Below are positions 8,692-15,399 of a DNA stretch of 64,000 nucleotides, piece by piece. The stretch's first letter is position 1, and the number at the start of each line of letters is the position of its first letter. The notes under the pieces are model-generated. The model saw only the letters and a list, made by a program, of their open reading frames with translations, ran no database searches and was not told the origin of the DNA. Origin of the DNA: Pseudomonadota bacterium (GTDB lineage Bacteria; Pseudomonadota; Alphaproteobacteria; Rhizobiales; Beijerinckiaceae); assembly GCA_023423995.1 (NCBI GenBank), contig JAFAEL010000031.1, positions 15,004 to 79,003 of the forward strand, given 5' to 3'. The translations under genes were made by a program, and so were the position numbers.

Positions 8692-10515
8692 ATGTGCGGC
8701 ATTGTTGGCATCCTCGGACGGAGCGCTGTTGCTCCCCTCCTGATCGATGCGCTGAAGCGCCTCGAGTATCGGGGCTATGATTCCGCCGGCGTGGCGACGC
8801 TGGAACACGGACATATCGAGCGAAGGCGCGCGGAGGGAAAGCTCCGCAATCTGGAGCTGAAGCTCTCCCATTCGCCCCTCATGGGCACGATCGGAATCGG
8901 CCACACGCGTTGGGCGACGCATGGGCGTCCGAACGAGACCAACGCCCACCCGCATGCGACCGACAAGCTGGCCGTCGTCCACAACGGCATCATCGAGAAT
9001 TTTCGGCCTCTTCGGGAGGAACTCCAGGCGAAGGGTGTTGTCTTCGAGACGGAGACGGACACCGAGGTCGTCGCCCAACTCGTGACGGAGGAGATCGTCC
9101 AGGGGCGCAGCCCCGTCGATGCGGTCGCCGCGACGCTGCCGCGGCTTCGCGGCGCCTTCGCGCTCGTGTTCCTGTTCGAGGGCGAGGAGAACCTGCTGAT
9201 CGGGGCCCGGCACGGGGCACCGCTCGCGATCGGCTACGGCGACGGCGAGATGTATTTCGGCTCGGACGCGCTCGCGCTCGCGCCCTTCACGGACGAGATC
9301 TCCTATCTCGAGGATGGGGACTGGGCCGTGCTGTCGCGCTCGCGTGCGACGATCAGGGATGCCCAGGGCGGCCTGGTCGAGCGACCGCGGCAGACAGTGC
9401 CAGTCGGGTCCGTGATCACCAGCAAGGGCAACTACCGCCACTTCATGGCGAAGGAGATCTACGAGCAGCCGGAAGTCGTCGGCCGCACCCTGGCGCATTA
9501 CGTCGACTTCGGCCGGTGCGCGGTGCGCCTGCCGGAGCTGCCCTTCTCGTTTGCGGATGTCTCCCGGCTGTCCATCTCGGCCTGCGGCACCGCCTATTAT
9601 GCGGGGCTCGTCGCCAAGTACTGGTTCGAGCGGCTGGCGCGGCTGCCGGTCGAGATCGACGTCGCGTCGGAGTTCCGCTACCGCGACTCGCCTCTCGAGC
9701 CTGGGCAGGCGGCGCTCTTCGTCTCCCAGTCCGGCGAGACGGCGGACACCCTGGCTTCGCTGCGCTACGCCAAGGCTCACGGCCAGCACACGCTCTCGAT
9801 CCTGAATGTGCCGACCTCCACGATGGGCCGCGAGAGCGCCGTCGTGGCACCGACCCTTGCGGGCCCGGAGATCGGCGTCGCCTTGACCAAGGCTTTCACC
9901 TGCCAGCTCTCCGTGCTCCTGGCGCTCGCGATCGGCGCGGCCCGGCAGCGCGAAACGCTTTCTCAGGCCGAAGAGCAGCGGCTGGTCGAGGCGCTGGTCG
10001 CCGTCCCGAGCCTGATGACGGAAGCCTTCCGCACGGAAGCGGAGATCGAGACGATCTCGCGCGAGCTCTCCAAGGCCAAGGACGTGCTCTATCTCGGCCG
10101 CGGGACCTCGTTCCCGCTGGCGCTCGAAGGCGCGCTGAAGCTGAAGGAGATCTCCTACATTCACGCCGAGGGCTATGCCGCCGGCGAGCTGAAGCACGGG
10201 CCAATCGCGCTGATCGACGAGGCGATGCCCGTGATCGTCATCGCGCCGCATGACATCGTATTCGAGAAGACGGTGTCCAACATGCAGGAGGTGGCGGCCC
10301 GCGGCGGCCGCATCCTGCTGATCACGGACGAGCGCGGCGCCGCGGAGGCCGCCATGGACACGATGGCGACGGTGATCATGCCGGATTGCGATCCAGTGGT
10401 GGCGCCTATCGTCTTCGCCGTACCGGCGCAGCTTCTCGCCTACCACACGGCCGTGTTCATGGGGAAAGACGTCGACCAGCCGCGCAACCTCGCGAAGTCC
10501 GTCACGGTCGAGTAG
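8692..10515 (+). CDS. glmS: Glutamine--fructose-6-phosphate aminotransferase (isomerizing) GlmS
   Basis: 607 residues, the standard GlmS length. It makes glucosamine-6-phosphate from fructose-6-phosphate and glutamine. The N-terminal MCGIVGILG exposes the catalytic cysteine of the class-II glutaminase after Met removal; GHTRWATHG and HPHATD follow. Two SIS domains begin near residue 280 (SISACGTAYYAG, VSQSGETADT) and the end KSVTVE is the family C-terminus. A perfect inverted repeat starts 6 bases after the stop. No glmS ribozyme is expected or seen in this lineage. Confidence 0.97.
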   Translation: MCGIVGILGRSAVAPLLIDALKRLEYRGYDSAGVATLEHGHIERRRAEGKLRNLELKLSHSPLMGTIGIGHTRWATHGRPNETNAHPHATDKLAVVHNGIIENFRPLREELQAKGVVFETETDTEVVAQLVTEEIVQGRSPVDAVAATLPRLRGAFALVFLFEGEENLLIGARHGAPLAIGYGDGEMYFGSDALALAPFTDEISYLEDGDWAVLSRSRATIRDAQGGLVERPRQTVPVGSVITSKGNYRHFMAKEIYEQPEVVGRTLAHYVDFGRCAVRLPELPFSFADVSRLSISACGTAYYAGLVAKYWFERLARLPVEIDVASEFRYRDSPLEPGQAALFVSQSGETADTLASLRYAKAHGQHTLSILNVPTSTMGRESAVVAPTLAGPEIGVALTKAFTCQLSVLLALAIGAARQRETLSQAEEQRLVEALVAVPSLMTEAFRTEAEIETISRELSKAKDVLYLGRGTSFPLALEGALKLKEISYIHAEGYAAGELKHGPIALIDEAMPVIVIAPHDIVFEKTVSNMQEVAARGGRILLITDERGAAEAAMDTMATVIMPDCDPVVAPIVFAVPAQLLAYHTAVFMGKDVDQPRNLAKSVTVE

Positions 10516-10521
10516 CCGACC

Positions 10522-10570
10522 GAACCGCTTCCGCACTCGGGCGTTCAAGGCTCGGGCAAGGAAGCGGTTC
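10522..10570 (+). promoter_or_regulatory. Perfect inverted repeat between glmS and the next small gene
   Basis: GAACCGCTTCC (10522-10532) and GGAAGCGGTTC (10560-10570) are perfect 11-bp arms around a 27-base loop. The right arm ends immediately before the ATG at 10571 and contains the only Shine-Dalgarno-like AAGGAAG, so folding would hide the ribosome site. There is no U tract, so a simple terminator is less likely. The function is inferred. Confidence 0.5.
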
Positions 10571-10810
10571 ATGAACAAGGGTTTTGGGGTCACGGTCACC
10601 CGACCCCGCAACGGGGGCGGGCAAGACAGGTCGGCGCTCGTGGTCGTGGCGACGGACGAGTTCGACGCCGAGCTCATCGCAACCCGCCTCGCCGGGGCTT
10701 CCGGCGAGACCGAGATATTTCGCGAGCTGACCGCCGACGAGGTCAAGGAATACGGGCTCGATCTTTCGGCTCATGGAACCGCGAAGGCGCTGTCCGTGCC
10801 GGACCTCTAG
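10571..10810 (+). CDS. Small hypothetical protein downstream of glmS
   Basis: 79 residues, not recognised. It has no signal peptide or membrane segment. After a basic N-terminus (GFGVTVTRPRNGG) comes an alternating pattern, SALVVVATDEFDAELIATRLAG, that looks like a beta-strand followed by a helix, then an acidic middle part. The TAG stop at 10808-10810 is made of the TA target duplicate and the first G of the IS630 element. Joining the flanks after removing the element also gives CTC-TAG, so the protein is unchanged by the insertion. The start is set by AAGGAAG, which lies inside an inverted repeat. Confidence 0.5.
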   Translation: MNKGFGVTVTRPRNGGGQDRSALVVVATDEFDAELIATRLAGASGETEIFRELTADEVKEYGLDLSAHGTAKALSVPDL

Positions 10811-10835
10811 AGCATGCTGTTATTAGACGGCAGCG
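10810..10835 (+). repeat. IS630 left terminal inverted repeat
   Basis: 26-bp terminal repeat beginning GAGCATGCTGTT, directly after the TA at 10808. It pairs with 11821-11846 at 20 of 26 positions. The transposase stop codon (10823-10825) falls within it. Confidence 0.8.
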
Positions 10836-11764
10836 TATCCTGAGTTTCTGAGGTAGTTGGCGCATTCGGTTGGCGAGAATGCGTCGAGGAGGTCTCCGAC
10901 CTTTCGCCAGGTCGCCTCGACGGTGCGCGGCTCCGCGCGTCTCATCAGATGCTTGAGCTTGGCGAAGAGCTGTTCGATCGGGTTCAGGTCGGGGCTGTAA
11001 GGGGGCAAGAAGAGGAGATGCGCTCGGGCGGCCCGAACGGCGCGCCGGACGCCCTGACCCTTATGGCTCCCGAGGTTGTCCAGGATCACGATGTCGCCGG
11101 GCGAGAGCGTCGGCGCGAGCACCTTCTCGGCGTACAGGGTGAAGAGCTCGCCGTTGATCGGACCGTCAATCACCCACGGGGCATCGACCCGATCGACCCG
11201 CAGAGCAGCCACGAAGGTGAGCGTCTTCCAGTGATTGTGAGGGACGCGCGCCTCGACACGCTGCCCCCGCGGCCCCCAGCCCCTCAGCGGCGCCATGTTG
11301 GTCTTCACCCATGTCTCGCCGATGAAGACCAGCCGCTCGGGTGCGACCCGGCCCTGATGGGCCTTCCAGCGCTCCCGCTTGCGGGCAATGTCAGGACGCG
11401 TCTGCTCGGCCGGCAGCACGGTTTTTTTGAAGCTCAGCCCCTCGGCATGCACGAACACCCAGACGGCCCGCCGGTCCGTCTTGATGCCCCGGGCCGTCAG
11501 TTCCGCGGTGAGCCCCCGCGTCGTGAACGGCCCGGAGCGGCAGCGCTCCCGCAGCCACACGGCGACATCCCCGGACAGGGTGCGCTTCTTGTGGCCGCCC
11601 ACCTGGCCGGGCGCGAGCGAACCCGTCTCGCGCCGGCGCTTCGTCCATTTCGAGATGCAGGAGGGGCTGATCCGCAGCGATACCGCAATCGAGCGCGTCG
11701 TCTCGCCAGCCTCATGGCGCGCCACGGCGCGCTCACGCAGATCCTCAGAATAGGGACGCGTCAT
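10823..11764 (-). CDS. IS630-family transposase, first catalytic Asp replaced by Gly
   Basis: 313 residues, full length. The N-terminal helix-turn-helix (YSEDLRERAVARHEAGETTRS and ISPSCISKW) is followed by a second HTH and the DDE domain. The second and third catalytic residues are present: D229 in VILDNLGSH and E264 in NPIEQLF. The first, normally Asp in a FIDETW motif, is Gly here (FIGETW, residue 149, codon GGC instead of GAC). With the first metal ligand lost, the enzyme is probably inactive even though the frame is intact. In some genomes this family is expressed by frameshifting; here it is one frame. Confidence 0.92.
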   Translation of the reverse strand: MTRPYSEDLRERAVARHEAGETTRSIAVSLRISPSCISKWTKRRRETGSLAPGQVGGHKKRTLSGDVAVWLRERCRSGPFTTRGLTAELTARGIKTDRRAVWVFVHAEGLSFKKTVLPAEQTRPDIARKRERWKAHQGRVAPERLVFIGETWVKTNMAPLRGWGPRGQRVEARVPHNHWKTLTFVAALRVDRVDAPWVIDGPINGELFTLYAEKVLAPTLSPGDIVILDNLGSHKGQGVRRAVRAARAHLLFLPPYSPDLNPIEQLFAKLKHLMRRAEPRTVEATWRKVGDLLDAFSPTECANYLRNSGYAAV

Positions 11765-11820
11765 CCGTGCTGGCCTCCCAACACGGACCTTGAATCACAA
11801 ACAATCCGACTTGAGAATCC

Positions 11821-11846
11821 CGATTCCGTCAGATCACAGCCTGCTC
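11821..11846 (-). repeat. IS630 right terminal inverted repeat
   Basis: Read inward this end starts GAGCAGGCTGTGATCTGACG and matches the left end at 20 of 26 positions. It is followed by the TA duplicate at 11847-11848. Confidence 0.8.
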
Positions 11847-11884
11847 TAGGAAGCTCGCGTCTCTCCGTCTCTGACGCGCTGATC

Positions 11885-11906
11885 GGGGACGCGTGACAAC
11901 GTCCCC
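11885..11906. terminator. Hairpin between the IS element and panB
   Basis: GGGGACG and CGTCCCC form perfect 7-bp arms with an 8-base loop, 19 bases beyond the panB stop on the minus strand. No clear U tract follows on either strand. It probably ended transcripts of the small gene and/or panB before the IS arrived; this is inference. Confidence 0.4.
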
Positions 11907-11924
11907 GCCTTCGCGCCCGTCTTC

Positions 11925-12707
11925 TCAGTAGCAGTGGTCGGCCGAGGGGAAGGTTCCGGCCCTGATCTCGTCGGCATAAGCCTGCACGGCTTCCCGGGTG
12001 ATCGACCGCAGGTCGGCGTAGCACTTCACGAACTTGGCCGGCCGCTCTGCCATTCCGAGGAGGTCGGACAGAACCAGCACCTGCCCGTCACAGGCGGGCG
12101 AGGCGCCGATCCCGATCACCGGAATGGAGACTTCCGCCGTGACCCGGTCGGCAAGGGCGCGCGTCACGCCTTCGACCACGATCGAGAAGCAGCCCGCGGC
12201 CTCCATGGCGCGCGCGTCCGCCAGCACCTGTTCCGCCGCCTCGGCAGTCCGCCCCTGAACCCGGAAGCCGCCATAGGCATTCACCGATTGGGGCCGGAGC
12301 CCGACATGGCCCATGACGGGGATGCTGCGTGCGACCAAGAAGGCGACCGTCTCCGCCATCTCCGTGCCGCCCTCGAGCTTCACGGCCTTGGCGCCCGTTT
12401 CGATCATCACCCGGGCAGAGTTGGCGAAGGCCTGGGCCGGCGATTCCTGGTAGCTGCCGAAGGGCAGGTCGACGACGACGAAGCTTTCGGATGCCCCGCG
12501 CGCCACGGCCCGCCCGTGCGCGATCATCATGTCCAGGGTGACGGGCAGCGTCGAGTCGAGGCCGTAGACGACCATCCCCAGCGAGTCGCCGACAAGGAAC
12601 ATGTCCACCGCGCCGTCGAGCAGCTTCGCGCTCGTGTAATCGTAGAGGCTCAGGACGGTGATCTTCTCCTTGCCCTTGCGAGCCTTCAGACTGGGTAGGT
12701 TGGGCAT
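11925..12707 (-). CDS. panB: 3-methyl-2-oxobutanoate hydroxymethyltransferase PanB
   Basis: 260-residue cytoplasmic enzyme that adds a hydroxymethyl group from methylenetetrahydrofolate to 2-oxoisovalerate, giving ketopantoate, the first step of pantothenate and CoA synthesis. The TIM-barrel signatures are present: LSLYDYTSAKL, VGDSLGMVVYG (Mg ligand), VKLEGG, VMGHVGLRPQSVN and GIGASPACDGQVLV. ATG codons at 12710 and 12707 follow GGAGGA closely; 12707 fits both the spacing and the family N-terminus. An in-frame ATG at 12737 lacks a ribosome site. No panC is adjacent. Confidence 0.93.
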   Translation of the reverse strand: MPNLPSLKARKGKEKITVLSLYDYTSAKLLDGAVDMFLVGDSLGMVVYGLDSTLPVTLDMMIAHGRAVARGASESFVVVDLPFGSYQESPAQAFANSARVMIETGAKAVKLEGGTEMAETVAFLVARSIPVMGHVGLRPQSVNAYGGFRVQGRTAEAAEQVLADARAMEAAGCFSIVVEGVTRALADRVTAEVSIPVIGIGASPACDGQVLVLSDLLGMAERPAKFVKCYADLRSITREAVQAYADEIRAGTFPSADHCY

Positions 12708-12771
12708 CATTCCTCCGGGGATTCGAAGCGCAGCCATAGCGACCCGGATGGGTTGGGTGAACCCGCCCGGA

Positions 12772-15003
12772 TCATCCGGCCCGAAGCAGCCGAACGCCTG
12801 CGTCGCGATCGAACAGATAAAGAAGGAGGCGCAGCGCCTTTCCGCGCTCGCTCGTGAGGTCCCGGTCGCGCTCGACGATCAGCCGCGCGTCGTCGCGAGC
12901 TGCCGCGAGCAGGTCCGCGTCGGTATCGAGCCGCGCGATCCTGAACGCGGCCATCCCGGATTGTCGCGCGCCGAGGAGTTCGCCTTCTCCCCGCAGCCGC
13001 AGGTCCTCCTCCGCGATCTCGAACCCGTTCTCTGTCCGGCGCATGGTCTCCAGTCGCGCCTTGGCGGTCTCGCCGAGCGGTCCCTTGTAGAGGAGGAGGC
13101 AGGTCGAAGCCTTGTCGCCGCGGCCGATCCGACCCCGCAACTGATGGAGTTGGGCCAGCCCGAAGCGCTCGGCGTGCTCGATCACCATCACGGTCGCTGC
13201 GGCGACGTCGACCCCGACCTCGATGACCGTGGTCGAGACGAGCACCTGGACTTCGCCGCGCTGGAATCGCTCCATCACGGCATCCTTCTCCGGCCCCTTC
13301 ATGCGGCCATGGACGAGCCCGACGCGATCCTCGCCGAGCACGGCCGCAAGCTCGACATGGCGATCCTCGGCCGCCGCGAGATCGACCGCCTCCGATTCCG
13401 CGACGAGCGGGCATACCCAATAGACCCGGTCCCCTGCCGCGATGGCCCGCGCGATCGCGTCCGTTACCTGGTCCAGCCTCTCGATCGAGACGAGCCGCGT
13501 AGCGATGGGTTTCCGCCCCGGCGGCTTCTCGTCCAGCACGGAAATGTCCATGTCGCCGAAAGAAGCGAGGGCGAGCGTCCGCGGGATCGGGGTGGCGGTC
13601 ATCACGAGCATGTCGACTGCCTCGCCCTTCCGGCCGAGCGCGAGGCGCTGATGCACGCCGAAACGGTGCTGCTCGTCGATCACCGCAAGGCCTAGATCGC
13701 GGAACACGACCTCATCCTGCATCAGCGCATGCGTGCCGATCACGATGTCGACCTCGCCGGCCTCCATCGCGGCGACCGTCGCCCGCCGTTCTGCTGGCCG
13801 GTCGCGGCCAGTCAGGACAGCAACCCGCAAGCCGGCCGGCTCGGCCAGCGCGGCGATGCGTTCGGCATGCTGGCGGGCCAGGATCTCGGTCGGCGCGACC
13901 AGCGCCGCCTGCCGGCCCGCCTCGACGGCGCTCGCCATCGCGAGCAGGGCGACGAGGGTCTTGCCGGCCCCGACATCGCCCTGGAGCAGGCGGAGCATGC
14001 GATGAGCCGAGACGAGGTCGTCCCGGATCTCCTTCACGGCCCGCTCCTGCGCGCCGGTCAGCCCGAAGGGAAGGCTCTCGACGATGCGCCGCACCAACGA
14101 GCCGTCGCCCGCATTCACCCGGCCGGCCTTGCGGCGATTGCTGGCCCTGACGAGGGCGAGCGCGAGCTGGGAGGCGAGCAACTCGTCATAGGCGAGGCGG
14201 CGACGGGAGGGGCTTTGCACCACGCTCGATCCCTCTCCTGCAGGGGAGGGCGTGTCGCCGAAGCCAACCGGAGTGGGCTCGCCTTGGCCGGGCGCTCCCC
14301 CTCCGTCAGACCCTGCGGGCCTGCTGTCCCCCGCTGGAGCTGGAGGATCGGCGGCGAGCCTCGGATCGTGCGCCTCCCGCAGGGCCTCGACGAAGCCCGG
14401 ATACCCGTTCCGTTGCAACCAGGCGGGGTCCTGCCATTCGGGAAGGGCAGGGACCTTCTTCAGAGCCGCCCCGACATAGCGGGCGATCAGGCGCGACGAG
14501 ACGCCCTCCGTCAGCCCATAGACGAGCTCGGATGCAGGCATCTCGGCCGCCTGCCGCTCGTCCAGGATCCGGCTCGGATGGACCATCTGCCGGTGTCCGT
14601 CCCAGAGCTCGATCGTCCCGGAAACGAGCCGTCGCGCGCCCATCGGCAGCATCTGCTCGATCCGCTGACGGGGGAGGTTGAAGAAGACGAGCGTGACGTC
14701 GCCCGTCTCGTCCTCGACCAGCACCCGATAGGGTGCCCTGGCGCGGGCATAGGGGGAGGGTCGGTGGGCGGTCACCTTGACGGCGAGCGTCACCGGCTGG
14801 CCGATCGGTGCGTCCTTCACGGCACCGAGGGCGCCGCGAGAGACAGAGCCGGTGGGCAGGTGGAACAGGAGGTCGAGCACCCGCGCGGGCTGGCCAGGCT
14901 CGCCGATGAGCCTGTCCAGGGCGGGCGCGATCTTCGGCCCGACCCCGGGAAGCGTCGAGGCGGAGGCGAAGAGAGGATCGAGAAGCGACGGTCTGAGCGA
15001 CAT
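12772..15003 (-). CDS. recG: ATP-dependent DNA helicase RecG, with low-complexity insert
   Basis: 743-residue SF2 helicase that remodels stalled forks and Holliday junctions. The N-terminal wedge/OB domain (FHLPTGSV, FFNLPRQRIEQML) is followed by the helicase core with LLQGDVGAGKT (Walker A), VIDEQHRFGV (DEEQ-like box), MTATPIPRTL and QLRGRIGRG (motif VI). Residues about 217-267 form a Pro/Gly/Ala-rich insert between the wedge and the RRRLAYDELLASQLAL linker that most relatives lack. The DNA for it holds a near-perfect palindrome (14231-14250). The frame is kept, so the helicase should be functional. It is divergent from sdhE-mfd, the usual rhizobial arrangement. Confidence 0.95.
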   Translation of the reverse strand: MSLRPSLLDPLFASASTLPGVGPKIAPALDRLIGEPGQPARVLDLLFHLPTGSVSRGALGAVKDAPIGQPVTLAVKVTAHRPSPYARARAPYRVLVEDETGDVTLVFFNLPRQRIEQMLPMGARRLVSGTIELWDGHRQMVHPSRILDERQAAEMPASELVYGLTEGVSSRLIARYVGAALKKVPALPEWQDPAWLQRNGYPGFVEALREAHDPRLAADPPAPAGDSRPAGSDGGGAPGQGEPTPVGFGDTPSPAGEGSSVVQSPSRRRLAYDELLASQLALALVRASNRRKAGRVNAGDGSLVRRIVESLPFGLTGAQERAVKEIRDDLVSAHRMLRLLQGDVGAGKTLVALLAMASAVEAGRQAALVAPTEILARQHAERIAALAEPAGLRVAVLTGRDRPAERRATVAAMEAGEVDIVIGTHALMQDEVVFRDLGLAVIDEQHRFGVHQRLALGRKGEAVDMLVMTATPIPRTLALASFGDMDISVLDEKPPGRKPIATRLVSIERLDQVTDAIARAIAAGDRVYWVCPLVAESEAVDLAAAEDRHVELAAVLGEDRVGLVHGRMKGPEKDAVMERFQRGEVQVLVSTTVIEVGVDVAAATVMVIEHAERFGLAQLHQLRGRIGRGDKASTCLLLYKGPLGETAKARLETMRRTENGFEIAEEDLRLRGEGELLGARQSGMAAFRIARLDTDADLLAAARDDARLIVERDRDLTSERGKALRLLLYLFDRDAGVRLLRAG
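14231..14250. repeat. Palindromic repeat inside recG
   Basis: CCCTCTCC-TGCA-GGGGAGGG is a palindrome with one mismatch. It resembles the CTCTCCCC...GGGGAGAG hairpins of the intergenic repeat at 33714-33911. It encodes the TPSPAGEG part of the RecG insert, so a dispersed palindromic repeat seems to have been captured in frame. That origin is inference. Confidence 0.55.
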
Positions 15004-15055
15004 CGTGAGCTGACGGCCCTGGCACGGCCGGGCTCACCCGCTATATAGCCTCCTG

Positions 15056-15373
15056 ATGTCCCAATCACACGCAGGAACGGACGTCGCGGGCTCTGGCGCC
15101 GGCGAGACCGGGGAACTCGATCCGCGGCGCAAGCGCGCGCTGTTCCGCGCCTGGCATCGCGGCACGCGCGAAATGGACCTCGTCATGGGCCGGTTCGCCG
15201 ATCGCGAGATCAAGACTATGTCCGACGAGGACCTCGCCGAGTTCGAGCGGCTGTTGGACCTGCCCGAGCCTGACGTATTCGGCTGGATCACTGGCCAGCT
15301 TCCGCCGCCGGCCGGCATCGATGCCGGCCTCCTTGATCGCCTCGGCCAGTTCCGAGGCTTCGACCAGCATTGA
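15056..15373 (+). CDS. sdhE: FAD assembly factor SdhE (succinate dehydrogenase assembly factor 2)
   Basis: 105-residue soluble protein that promotes covalent attachment of FAD to SdhA. The diagnostic RGxxEMD motif is at residues 35-41 (RGTREMD), within the helical core RRKRALFRAWHRG...LDLVMGRF; DLPEPDVFGWITG is the conserved C-terminal helix region. Residues 1-20 are a family-variable tail. The stop overlaps a possible TTG start of mfd. sdhE between recG (divergent) and mfd is a common order in this lineage. Confidence 0.93.
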   Translation: MSQSHAGTDVAGSGAGETGELDPRRKRALFRAWHRGTREMDLVMGRFADREIKTMSDEDLAEFERLLDLPEPDVFGWITGQLPPPAGIDAGLLDRLGQFRGFDQH

Positions 15374-15399
15374 AGGCGCGCTCCGGCGCCCACCGACCG

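Larger units (their letters stand above)
10810..11846 (-). mobile_element. IS630-family insertion sequence, 1037 bp, with TA target duplication
   Basis: The element is bounded by TA at 10808-10809 and TA at 11847-11848, the target duplication of the IS630/Tc1-mariner group. The ends are imperfect inverted repeats: GAGCATGCTGTTATTAGACG on the left and GAGCAGGCTGTGATCTGACG on the right (read inward), agreeing at 20 of the first 26 positions. One transposase gene fills the interior on the minus strand, and its stop codon lies inside the left repeat. The boundaries are read directly from the sequence. Confidence 0.88.

Noticed and set aside
8641..10746. 701-codon open frame antisense to glmS
   Set aside because: GlmS is complete and certain; the antisense product is low-complexity and matches nothing.
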